From: an uncultured Bacteroidota bacterium
GTDB lineage: Bacteria > Bacteroidota > Bacteroidia > Flavobacteriales > Flavobacteriaceae
Reading direction: 5' to 3'
Assembly: GCA_937136025.1 (NCBI GenBank)
Contig: CAKZOC010000271.1
Span: 1-34,668 of the forward strand
Length of the DNA stretch: 34,668 nt
Position 1 is the stretch's first letter. Each line of letters begins with the position of its first letter. Positions 26,673 to 34,668 of this stretch are shown here, in pieces. The translations under genes and the position numbers were made by a program. Below the pieces are notes generated by a model. The model searched no databases and was not told the DNA's origin. It saw nothing but the letters and a program-made list of their open reading frames with translations.

Positions 26673-27434
26673 TTACTCAATTTTCCGGATCGTCGTTTCC
26701 CCAATAACAATTCCTTTGTCTATTTCCGGTGAACCCACATACTCTACAGTGGCTTCACCATAGGCAGTCACCTTTAACCTGTCCTGCGCAGCAATCCGAT
26801 AGGTTCCTTCACCATAGGCCGTGATTTTTGTTTCCATTGAAGATACTTCCTCAGTATTTATTCTGGTTTCGCCATAGGCTGTTATTTTTTGTCTGCCAAT
26901 ACTCCCGGAACTGATTTCCATTAAGCTCTCACCATATACGGTCGTGTTCATATTGTCCAGCTTAACCTCCTTTATGTAAACTTCTGATTCCCCATAGATG
27001 GTAAGGGTAAATTTCGATTGTTCGATAGGACTTGTACATTCAAACCGCTCTTCTCCCCTCAGCGATAACTCATCGAGCACCTGATACGTTACTGTCGCCT
27101 GTACTACGGTGCCCTTGTAGATCGAACGTTTCTCAGACCAACCGTCCATCTCCACCTTCTCTTTCTTTGTAGTGGTTTTCGCATTATCCAGATACAGATG
27201 TAAGGTTTTCCCTGAGGACTCCACGTTCAGCACCTCGAGGGGTTCCGTGCTGGAATGGATGATTACGGATTCGGAGTCTCCTTTCACAAAAGTTACAGAA
27301 ATATGGGGGCTGACAATCACTTTGTTAAATCGATCCACCTTGAACTCTTCAAGCTGGGCATATCCGTGAAGCGTAAAAAGGACAGAACAGAGGAACAAGA
27401 TTCCTGCTTTGCTGGAATTAAATAGTGTTTTCAT
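26673..27434 (-). CDS. DUF2807 (GIN-domain) secreted protein
   Basis: Signal peptide from ATG at 27434; repeated YGE units (IYGESEVYIKEV, VYGESLMEISSG, AYGETRINTEEV, AYGEGTYRI, AYGEATVEYVG). Confidence 0.8.
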   Translation of the reverse strand: MKTLFNSSKAGILFLCSVLFTLHGYAQLEEFKVDRFNKVIVSPHISVTFVKGDSESVIIHSSTEPLEVLNVESSGKTLHLYLDNAKTTTKKEKVEMDGWSEKRSIYKGTVVQATVTYQVLDELSLRGEERFECTSPIEQSKFTLTIYGESEVYIKEVKLDNMNTTVYGESLMEISSGSIGRQKITAYGETRINTEEVSSMETKITAYGEGTYRIAAQDRLKVTAYGEATVEYVGSPEIDKGIVIGETTIRKIE

Positions 27435-27614
27435 TAGTGTTTGTTTTTTTGATTGAAATTTTTTTGATTGATTTTTCGACTTTATTGAAATCCAGTCAGG
27501 GTAAAATATAACTGAATTATTTGATAATGGATTAAGCTTCATTCAACAATTTAGTAATTCAGACAGTCTTACGTTCAGAAACAAATTCTCTATCCCTGCC
27601 TTGTAATTAAGTGA

Positions 27615-28820
27615 ATGCGCTTCAAATGGTTTTATTATTCGTTATTTTTAGAGAAGAGTTTAAACGATATGGTCCTAAATTCGATAGCTGACGTTCTAAA
27701 TATCCTCACTTCTTTTTTAAGTTTATTTTTCGCTTTCTTTTTACTCTCTTTGAAATCTCAAAACCGATCTTCAAACGTTCTTATTTCAATCTATTTAATA
27801 ATTATCGCAATCGATTCCGGATCTGTATTAACCGGTCAATTTATCCTGCCATATTATCCTGGATTCGGATTATTTTTAAATACGTTACTCTTTTTAAGTC
27901 CGCCCCTGCTCTATTTTTATATCTGTTCCGTCACCTATGCAGATTTCAAATTAGAATGGAAACACCTCTGGCATGCACTTCCATTTGTGATTGCCATAGT
28001 TTTATTTATTCCCAGATTCTATTTAGCAGATTTTGATGAGAAAATAGGAATATTAAAAGCTGATGAAGGTTTAATTATAGAAATGAAGTTGGTCTATCTC
28101 TTAATTCATCTTCAGATCGCTGCCTATCTTATTGCATCTTTCAATGTCATTCTGAGATCGAAAAAATTACTCCTCGAAAATTATTCAAATGGGAATGTCA
28201 ATTATTACAATTGGTTGATTACGCTGGTAACACTCATCGCAATTGAGGTGTTTGTATCTACAGTCAAAAATGTTTTTTTGATTAATAACTTAGAAGGACC
28301 GTATGAGTTGGCTATGACCATAACAAGTCTATCGGCTTTACTTTTTATTTGCTGGCTCGTCATTAAGGCTTTAAAAACACCTGAACTTTACGGAAGGGTA
28401 GATTCAAAACAACCATTGGTTAAACAACTAATTGCCGGTAAACCTCGAAAAGCAACCCCGGCGGCTGAAGACAAGGAAGATAATGAAACGGTTGACAGGT
28501 TAAAGAAGCATATGGAAACAGATGCCCCTTATGTGGATGCTTCGTTAACTATTTACGAGCTTTCCAAACAATTAGATTTGCCTTCAAAAGAACTGTCGGT
28601 TTTAATAAACCATAACCTCAACCAGCATTTTTTTGATTTTGTAAACGAATATCGCATCAAAAAAGCCATGGAAATTCTGGCGGACCCCTCAAAAAGCGAT
28701 CGCACCATACTTGAAATATTATACGATGTGGGCTTTAATTCAAAATCTTCCTTTAATACGGCATTTAAAAAACATACCAAACTAACCCCTACCCAATACC
28801 GAAAACAATTTAGTAGATAA
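27615..28820 (+). CDS. Multi-TM AraC-family transcriptional regulator
   Basis: Seven or so hydrophobic helices, then YELSKQLDLPSKELSVLINHNLNQHFFDFVNEYRIKKAMEIL...TILEILYDVGFNSKSSFNTAFKKHTKLTPTQYRKQF. Start could instead be ATG 27669. Confidence 0.9.
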   Translation: MRFKWFYYSLFLEKSLNDMVLNSIADVLNILTSFLSLFFAFFLLSLKSQNRSSNVLISIYLIIIAIDSGSVLTGQFILPYYPGFGLFLNTLLFLSPPLLYFYICSVTYADFKLEWKHLWHALPFVIAIVLFIPRFYLADFDEKIGILKADEGLIIEMKLVYLLIHLQIAAYLIASFNVILRSKKLLLENYSNGNVNYYNWLITLVTLIAIEVFVSTVKNVFLINNLEGPYELAMTITSLSALLFICWLVIKALKTPELYGRVDSKQPLVKQLIAGKPRKATPAAEDKEDNETVDRLKKHMETDAPYVDASLTIYELSKQLDLPSKELSVLINHNLNQHFFDFVNEYRIKKAMEILADPSKSDRTILEILYDVGFNSKSSFNTAFKKHTKLTPTQYRKQFSR

Positions 28821-28851
28821 GGGCTGCGACAAAAGTCGTACGTCTGAAAAT

Positions 28852-28888
28852 AAAAAGTCGAACCCTTTAATTGGTTCGACTTTTTTTA
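28852..28888 (+). terminator. Rho-independent terminator
   Basis: AAAAAGTCGAACC (28852-28864) / GGTTCGACTTTTT (28873-28885), perfect 13-bp stem with T-run. Confidence 0.85.
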
Positions 28889-28949
28889 TTCGGTCGATTT
28901 TCATGTAAATCCAGGGCACCTTTGTTCTGTTACCAATCAATTAATAGTC

Positions 28950-29699
28950 ATGAAACGACAATCACAAATTAAACCCATCCGGTTCCTTACCTCGTTGGTC
29001 ATATTTTTGGGCGCGGCAATGTTATTCATGATTAACGAACGTGTGGTCCTGCCCTATCTGGATCAATTGGGCGCAAGCCCGCTCATCCAGTTTTTAACCT
29101 ATATATCCCCATTTGCATTATTCTTTGTTGTTGCCCTTTACGGGTACAGGGCAGAGGGCAACCCATGGAACTGGAAAGCATTGAAAGCGCGTTTTCGATA
29201 CAAACCTATTAAAGGGAAAATGTGGTTATGGACGCTTCTTTTTGTCGCCGTGGATATAGCCTCTTATGTTGCCGTTTATAAACTTGCCTTTCCTCTGGTC
29301 AAAAAAATTCACGATGCCTTTCCCACTCCTGAGGTTGTAACAAATTTTATGAACAATGGGGAAACCTTTGCCGGGTTCAGTGTTCAGGGCAATTGGTGGT
29401 TGTTGGGCCTTTTCCTTTTACTCTATTTCTTAAATGTGGTGGGAGAAGAGATTCTCTGGAGGGGCTATCTATGGCCGCGGCAGGAATTGACACACGGCAA
29501 ATACACCTGGATCGTGCATGGTTTGTTATGGACCTCTTTTCACTTGTTTGCACCCTATAATGCAGTCATGGTGCTGCCGGGGGCATTATTTATGTCCTAT
29601 ATAACCCAGCGGTACCAAAACAATACCATTTTCCTGATCTCTCATGCCGCACTCAACGGCATACCCTTAATTATGCTAATCATGAATATTATGGGTTAA
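28950..29699 (+). CDS. CPBP-family intramembrane metalloprotease
   Basis: Motifs GEEILWRGYLWPRQE and LLWTSFHLF; multi-TM. Confidence 0.88.
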   Translation: MKRQSQIKPIRFLTSLVIFLGAAMLFMINERVVLPYLDQLGASPLIQFLTYISPFALFFVVALYGYRAEGNPWNWKALKARFRYKPIKGKMWLWTLLFVAVDIASYVAVYKLAFPLVKKIHDAFPTPEVVTNFMNNGETFAGFSVQGNWWLLGLFLLLYFLNVVGEEILWRGYLWPRQELTHGKYTWIVHGLLWTSFHLFAPYNAVMVLPGALFMSYITQRYQNNTIFLISHAALNGIPLIMLIMNIMG

Positions 29700-29831
29700 A
29701 CCTTAATTTTTTGGAATCAAAGGTTATCGCACCTGTCATACCCGCCCAGGTGTAACACCTTCAGACCTCATTCGTCTGTTTGATATAGGCCGCAAATCCA
29801 ATGAAGCAAAACCAACTTAAAAATAAATATT

Positions 29832-30479
29832 ATGAAACGTATTAGTATTTCAATCTGTGTTTTACTACTTACTTTAACCGCATGTACCAAGGATACTATT
29901 GAAGGTTCCGGAACGCCCATTTCAGAATTTAGAAGTGTCGCCGATTTCACCAAGGTGAGTAGTGAAGGGGTTTTCGAAGTTACCATTACCCAAGGCAATT
30001 CGCAGTCCGTTGAGATCATAGCGGATGACAATATCATCCGACGGGTAAAAACCGAAGTGGTTGATAATGAGCTCAGACTCTATTTGGATGACCGCAACTA
30101 TAGGGATATAAGTTTGAAAGCCAATATTGTTGCTGAAAGAATCAATGGAATCGAAAACACGGGTGTTGGCAACATTGAGATATCCAATGTTGATGAAGGC
30201 GGGAACTTTAATGTATTTAATTCCGGAACCGGAAACATTACTGTGCAAGGAAATGCTGAGAGTTTAACTCTTCAGAATGAAGGAGATGGAAAGTTCAATG
30301 GATTTCTATTCACTGTCTCAAATTGTAGTGTAGAAATAATTGGTAGTGGTGATTGTGAAGTTCACGCAATAAGCACGTTAAATGTTGACATTGAAGGTAG
30401 CGGGGATGTTTATTACAAGGGAACACCAGCTGTAGAAGTCAATATTTCGGGTTCAGGAAAAGTAATTGATGCGAATTGA
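29832..30479 (+). CDS. DUF2807 (GIN-domain) lipoprotein
   Basis: Lipobox LTLTACTKD; SEGVFEVTITQGNSQSVEIIADDNII, LRLYLDDRN, IEGSGDVYYKGTPAVEVNISGSGKV. Confidence 0.88.
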   Translation: MKRISISICVLLLTLTACTKDTIEGSGTPISEFRSVADFTKVSSEGVFEVTITQGNSQSVEIIADDNIIRRVKTEVVDNELRLYLDDRNYRDISLKANIVAERINGIENTGVGNIEISNVDEGGNFNVFNSGTGNITVQGNAESLTLQNEGDGKFNGFLFTVSNCSVEIIGSGDCEVHAISTLNVDIEGSGDVYYKGTPAVEVNISGSGKVIDAN

Positions 30480-30689
30480 TGATAAACTAAAATCCGCTGC
30501 TGTAAGCATGTCAATTATCTCTAAGAAGGAAACTAAAATTTGATGATAAGACCCATGCATAAATTCGGCGCATTATTGGGTAAGACTAAAATAGAATTTC
30601 TGCCTGCCGGTCTACACAAAAAATTGAGGCAGATACCCCAGATTAGCTTCAAATGGTTATTCATTCCCCTCGGAATCTGGAAGCGAGCT

Positions 30690-30745
30690 TTTATCAGGAC
30701 TGCAAACTCCGATTGCCTACTGCCAACTGCGACTGCCAAGTGCAA
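30690..30745 (+). repeat. Degenerate ACTGCCA-type heptamer tract of the composite repeat family
   Basis: ACTGCAAACTCCGATTGCCTACTGCCAACTGCGACTGCCAAGTGCAAA. Confidence 0.65.
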
Positions 30746-30746
30746 A

Positions 30747-30929
30747 TTCAGGATTACGCCTGCGGCGTGATCCTGAAGTGGGGTCGGTGCTCGAGAAAAG
30801 CCGGGCCAGCCCTCAGGCTGGCCGCTTTCTGCGTTTCCAGGTGCCTTATAAAAATCATTTTTGACGCCCCCTGGAAACGCAAAAACCAGACATCTTCATG
30901 TCTGGCTTTTCTCGGTCGGGGTGGCAGGA
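30747..30929. repeat. Multi-hairpin palindromic element (five inverted repeats) ending in a tRNA 3'-end-like sequence
   Basis: Stems 30747-30760/30764-30777; 30792-30802/30904-30914; 30804-30811/30816-30823; 30830-30841/30870-30881; 30886-30893/30898-30905; minus-strand TCCTGCCACCCCGACC at 30929-30914. Confidence 0.85.
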
Positions 30930-31121
30930 CATTCCTAGCACTCCAATATATTGATTTACAACTATTTACACTCTAACTTCTGTTTGCCTAACCGATCTCC
31001 AAACCGGGAGCTAAATCAATACGTTTTAGGGCATAATTAATGGGCTCTTTTGCCGTTTTAAAGATACTCAATTTATACGAGTGGGATACTACATTTTAAC
31101 CTTCGAAATGCGTTTAATCCG

Positions 31122-32600
31122 ATGCTCTCTAATGCCCAGGATTATGGTACAATGGATAATTTGACATTCAACTATCAAAATAATAGTAATAAATTGATGA
31201 AGGTATCTGATGAGTTGACCAACGACATGTACGGTTTCAAGGACGATGCAATCAACTTTATGACCGATGGCGCTGATGATTATTCATATGACCAGAATGG
31301 CAATATGATTTCCGATGCCAATAAAGGGATTACGAGTATCACATATAATCATTTGAATTTACCAACTCTTGTGAGCTTCGGCAGTGATGATATTGAATAT
31401 ATTTACGATGCCATGGGTACCAAACTCAAAAAGATAGTCACCCAAAACAGCGTAGAGACCCGCACTGCATATGCGGGAAACTATATTTATGAGAATGGTG
31501 CCCTGCAGTTTTTCAGCCACCCGGAAGGCTATGTGACCCCAGACGGGATGGGCGGGTACGACTATGTCTATAATTACAAGGACCAAGTAAATAACGTCAG
31601 GCTCTCTTATTCAGACCTTGACGGGAACGGAGCAATCGACCCGAACACCGAGATTTTGCACGAGCGAAACTACTATCCATTCGGTCTTTTGCACCGTGGG
31701 TACAATAATGTTATCAATGGAACGGTAAATAACAAAGAGCAATATCAGGGACAGGAATGGACAGAGGATTTAGGGTTGAACGTACACGAATGGAAGTTTC
31801 GTTTTAGCGACCCAGCAATTGGACGTTTTTGGAGCATCGACCCATTGGCAGAACAGTACAGTTATCAATCCCCTTATAATTTCTCGGAGAACAGGGTAAT
31901 CGATGCGTTTGAACTCGAAGGATTAGAAAAAGTTTCAATACACACGAGGGCATTTGCACCTTTCAAAACTTTTGGCGGTGGTTTTTCTGGAGATGGAGCA
32001 AGTAGAGGATTTACGACTTCTCAAAGTGTTACATCAAGAGTTAAACAAGCTGTAAATATTGACTTTGACCAAAGCAGACCTATTGTATCTGGAGGAACGC
32101 AAACAAGCGACCCAACACATCACCCACTTTTAGGAACTGATACGGCACCAGATAGAAATGCTTTGAAGAATGTTCAAATTGGAGAGACATCCACAGGAGC
32201 AAAGCAGGTAAGTTTTCAGTCAGAAATCGAAGGCGCAAATCCGCTAACGCCAAAAGCGTTAACACCAAATATCGATGTTGATGGTGCTTTCTCAATATCT
32301 TCCAATCAGGAAACAGGAGTTTTAAGCATATCGGCTAATATAACAGGAGATAATTTCCCTTCCACAGAATCCTTTATTACTGATAGTGCTGGAAATTCTG
32401 TTTTTATAGGTGTTGGAGCTTTGCAAGGTAATCCTGCTACAAGTCTACCAGGAGAAGGAGGAAAAGGTATAATTAATACAGATTTCCGTATAAACTTTAA
32501 TTCGGATGGTGTATTCCAAAATATCAATTACAACGGGCAACAATACAGCATTCAGGATTATAATAAGTTATTTGAAACTCAAAACCCAAACGGCAACTAA
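31122..32600 (+). CDS. Truncated RHS/YD-repeat protein: RHS core C-terminus plus variable C-terminal domain
   Basis: YSYDQNGNMISDANKGITSITYNHLNLP; YIYDAMGTKLKKI; hallmark RFSDPAIGRFWSIDPLAEQYSYQSPYNFSENRVIDAFELEG, then a non-RHS C-terminal region. Confidence 0.88.
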   Translation: MLSNAQDYGTMDNLTFNYQNNSNKLMKVSDELTNDMYGFKDDAINFMTDGADDYSYDQNGNMISDANKGITSITYNHLNLPTLVSFGSDDIEYIYDAMGTKLKKIVTQNSVETRTAYAGNYIYENGALQFFSHPEGYVTPDGMGGYDYVYNYKDQVNNVRLSYSDLDGNGAIDPNTEILHERNYYPFGLLHRGYNNVINGTVNNKEQYQGQEWTEDLGLNVHEWKFRFSDPAIGRFWSIDPLAEQYSYQSPYNFSENRVIDAFELEGLEKVSIHTRAFAPFKTFGGGFSGDGASRGFTTSQSVTSRVKQAVNIDFDQSRPIVSGGTQTSDPTHHPLLGTDTAPDRNALKNVQIGETSTGAKQVSFQSEIEGANPLTPKALTPNIDVDGAFSISSNQETGVLSISANITGDNFPSTESFITDSAGNSVFIGVGALQGNPATSLPGEGGKGIINTDFRINFNSDGVFQNINYNGQQYSIQDYNKLFETQNPNGN

Positions 32601-32602
32601 AG

Positions 32603-32842
32603 ATGAAGATATTTATAAAACACTTTTTGATTATTCTTGTTATCACTTCGCTGATATTGTACTTTTTTACGATAAAAGAGGGAATGGAAGTTCTTAAATT
32701 AGAGGGTGGATATTTTAAAAATATAGGTAAAACCTTTGAGTACTTTTTTTTGTGGGTTATTCCTTATTGGTGGTATATCCTAATAATAGCATCATTAGTT
32801 TTATCATTGATAAGTACGATAATATTTAAAAGGTTCAGGTAA
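32603..32842 (+). CDS. Small two-TM protein, candidate immunity protein for the RHS C-terminal domain
   Basis: 79 aa with two hydrophobic segments, starting 2 nt after the RHS stop. Confidence 0.55.
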   Translation: MKIFIKHFLIILVITSLILYFFTIKEGMEVLKLEGGYFKNIGKTFEYFFLWVIPYWWYILIIASLVLSLISTIIFKRFR

Positions 32843-32845
32843 GAC

Positions 32846-32872
32846 AAAACCACTCTTCGGAGTGGTTTTTTT
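32846..32872. terminator. Bidirectional terminator between convergent genes
   Basis: AAAACCACTC-TTCG-GAGTGGTTTT perfect 10-bp stem with UUCG loop and T-run. Confidence 0.85.
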
Positions 32873-33149
32873 ATGCAAGCTGTTTTTGTAAATCCTTCTG
32901 GAAAACGAAGGCTTTAAGCATCGCCTTTACGCTCGTAATATCCTCATCGCCCAATTGCTGAACCTTGTTGAACAACTGCAACAGTTCTTCATCGTTCAGC
33001 TTGTTGTTTACAATCTGTTCATCAGAGCCGTAAATAAGTGAGTCCGTAGAAACTTCAAGAGCATCCGCAATCTTCTTCGCCACGTCAATCGTGGGCGATG
33101 TCAAGTTACGCTCGTATCGGGAAATATGCGTGGCGTGGACATCAATCAT
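32871..33149 (-). pseudogene. XRE-family HTH regulator, N-terminally truncated
   Basis: ISQGDLAKMIDVHATHISRYERNLTSPTIDVAKKIADALEVSTDSLIYG reads back in frame to about 33190 (PDKDISQGDLAKM) and then meets IS-end-like sequence; expected first helix is missing. Confidence 0.65.
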
Positions 33150-33192
33150 TTTGGCAAGGTCGCCCTGCGAAATATCCTTGTCCGGGTAGCAT

Positions 33193-33239
33193 GGTAAACT
33201 GGCACTTTTGATGAATTACTTTTTTTAAATATTGATTAT
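33193..33239 (+). mobile_element. Candidate solo or truncated IS1-like end (GGTAAACTGGCAC...)
   Basis: GGTAAACTGGCACT closely matches GGTAAATTGGCGCT at 34574; sits at the junction where the XRE coding frame is lost. Confidence 0.45.
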
Positions 33240-33295
33240 CAGTGTAGATACCCCAAAAATTAGGGCAGTAAGTTTAATGATTAAATTTACTGTAA

Positions 33296-33571
33296 ATGAC
33301 ACGAAGAAAATTTACCTCGAAGTTCAAGACCAAAGTGGTTTTGGAAGCCTTAAAAGAGCGGCATAGTCTGGCCGAGCTAGCTCAAAAGTATCAGCTACAC
33401 CCAACGCAAATAAGCTCCTGGAAGCGGGATTTTCTTGAAGGCGCCGAGCAGGTCTTTGAATCCGGAAAGAAAGACAAGCGCAGCGATGCTGAGAAAAAGA
33501 ATGATCAACTACTCAAGACCATTGGTGAGCTTAAAGTGGAAAATGATTTTTTAAAGGACGCCTTGCGCTAA
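33296..33571 (+). CDS. IS3-family transposase OrfA (HTH_Tnp_1)
   Basis: RRKFTSKFKTKVVLEALKERHSLAELAQKYQLHPTQISSWKRDFLEGAEQVF. Confidence 0.93.
   Translation: MTRRKFTSKFKTKVVLEALKERHSLAELAQKYQLHPTQISSWKRDFLEGAEQVFESGKKDKRSDAEKKNDQLLKTIGELKVENDFLKDALR
33547..33553 (+). promoter_or_regulatory. Programmed -1 frameshift slippery heptamer T_TTT_TTA
   Basis: OrfA codons GAT TTT TTA AAG; a -1 slip reads AAA GGA CGC CTT ... and joins the orfB frame without a stop. Confidence 0.75.
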
Positions 33572-33594
33572 GACCACTGGTCGAACGTCGAAAA

Positions 33595-34413
33595 ATGATA
33601 CGCAAGGGTCATTCCAAACTAAGTGTAGCTAAACAATGCAAGGCGTTGTCCGTACACCGCTCAGGGCTTTATTATAAACCTAGCGGCGAGAGTGAGCTGA
33701 ATCTGAAGCTCATGCGGGAGATGGATGAACATTACCTACACCATCCCTTTAAAGGCGCTAAACGCATGCATATCTGGCTCACCAAAGACAAAGGTTACAA
33801 GGTGAGTAAAAACCGCATTGAGCGGCTTTATTACCAGGTTATGGGTCTAAGGGCTGTGCTGCCTGGAAAACATACCTCACGCAGATGTAAGGAACATAAG
33901 ACCTATCCCTACCTGCTCAGGAACCTGACCATTGAAAGACCCAATCAGGTCTGGGCTACGGACATCACCTATATTCCGCTGAAGAAAGGATACATGTATT
34001 TAGTGGCCATCATTGATCTGCATAGCCGGTATGTGCTTAACTGGAGTATCTCTAATTCCATGGATGCGCAGTGGTGCAAACAGGTTTTAGAAGAAGCCAT
34101 TGAAGAGCATGGGAAACCAGAGATCCTCAACACCGACCAGGGCAGTCAGTTTACCGCCGAGGAGTTTGCTAATTACGTCTTAGGCCAGGGAATACGCTTA
34201 AGTATGGATGGTAAGGGAAGAGCAACCGACAATGCTTTTATCGAACGACTATGGAGGAATGTAAAATATGAGAAAATCTATCTGAATCCTCCTAAAGATG
34301 GAATGGATCTCTACCTACTACTAGCCGAGTACTTTGAGTACTACAATCATGAAAGAAGACACCAATCTATCGATTATGAAATACCCGCTGAAGTATTTAA
34401 AAAAGCAGCATGA
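33595..34413 (+). CDS. IS3-family transposase OrfB (integrase core, DDE)
   Basis: PNQVWATDITYIPLKKGYMYLVAIIDLHSRYVLNWSIS; LNTDQGSQFTAEEF; ATDNAFIERLWRNVKYEKIY; YNHERRHQSIDYEIPAEVF. Confidence 0.96.
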   Translation: MIRKGHSKLSVAKQCKALSVHRSGLYYKPSGESELNLKLMREMDEHYLHHPFKGAKRMHIWLTKDKGYKVSKNRIERLYYQVMGLRAVLPGKHTSRRCKEHKTYPYLLRNLTIERPNQVWATDITYIPLKKGYMYLVAIIDLHSRYVLNWSISNSMDAQWCKQVLEEAIEEHGKPEILNTDQGSQFTAEEFANYVLGQGIRLSMDGKGRATDNAFIERLWRNVKYEKIYLNPPKDGMDLYLLLAEYFEYYNHERRHQSIDYEIPAEVFKKAA

Positions 34414-34573
34414 ATATTTATATAAATTTGAAAGAAAGCTGTCCTAAAGATTGGGGGATCTACACAGTATAATAAACAAAGAATGGGTCTCAATAAAGAG
34501 GCTCATTCATGTTCTTTGAAATAAGGAAAGTTTGTTAGAGACGATTAAATAAGGATTCTTTATTCTTTAGTAT

Positions 34574-34668
34574 GGTAAATTGGCGCTAGATTATTTTTAC
34601 CTATATGAAATGTAGGAATTGTAGTAAATCGAATTGCCTTAAGAAGGGAAAACGAAATGGTAAACAAC
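34574..34668 (+). mobile_element. Left end of an IS1-like element with the start of its zinc-ribbon transposase ORF (continues beyond window)
   Basis: GGTAAATTGGCGCTAGATT tip followed by ATG at 34605 encoding MKCRNCSKSNCLKKGKRNGKQ, an InsA-like zinc-ribbon start. Confidence 0.55.

Larger units (their letters stand above)
33243..34464 (+). mobile_element. IS3-family insertion sequence, about 1222 bp, with TIRs and CAG target duplication
   Basis: Left TGTAGATACCCCAAAAATTAGGGCAG and right (reverse complement) TGTAGATCCCCCAATCTTTAGGACAG; CAG at 33240-33242 and 34465-34467. Confidence 0.9.

Noticed and set aside
30905-30960. Complete tRNA gene on the minus strand
   Set aside because: Only about 16 nt match a tRNA 3' end; D-arm, anticodon arm and 5' acceptor half are not present to the right.
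30540-30976. Plus-strand ORFs of 76 and 107 aa
   Set aside because: They run across heptamer repeats and the multi-hairpin element; composition is not protein-like.
32506-32697. Plus-strand 63-aa ORF overlapping the RHS end and the small membrane protein
   Set aside because: Out of frame with both; the 32603 ORF has better start position and a terminator right after it.

Overview
The window looks like a Flavobacteriia/Bacteroidetes chromosome segment (inferred from FecR/STN-receptor architecture, lipoprotein style and TAnnTTTG-like promoters). Left part: FadL/OmpP1-like porin (5' truncated), DUF4136 lipoprotein, OM beta-barrel, lactonase-fold protein, GT4 glycosyltransferase, and a multi-TM protein fused to a purple-acid-phosphatase-like domain. 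Core (about 8.36-20.08 kb): a co-oriented redox cluster with a small HEPN-like ORF, an enlarged 1652-aa pyruvate:ferredoxin oxidoreductase (PFOR) with a C-terminal single-cluster ferredoxin-like module, then rnfC-D-G-E-A, a small Cys-rich membrane protein resembling the NQR maturation factor NqrM, a ferredoxin-NAD(P)+ reductase-like protein, and rnfB. This cluster is bracketed by two same-orientation arrays of composite repeats (137-bp and 156-bp periods) containing nested hairpins and heptamer runs. Right part: two acidic paralogous lipoproteins divergent from an ECF sigma/FecR/STN-TonB receptor operon, two DUF2807 proteins flanking a TM-AraC regulator and a CPBP protease, a multi-hairpin palindromic element ending in a tRNA-Pro-like 3' fragment, a truncated RHS core with a variable C-terminal domain and a small membrane protein (candidate toxin/immunity), a truncated XRE gene, and a complete IS3-family element (TIRs, 3-bp CAG duplication, U_UUU_UUA frameshift site), then the start of an IS1-like element. 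The best candidates for an undescribed system are the PFOR-Fd/Rnf/NqrM-like/FNR cluster and the repeat arrays around it. All family calls come from motif reading without database searches.
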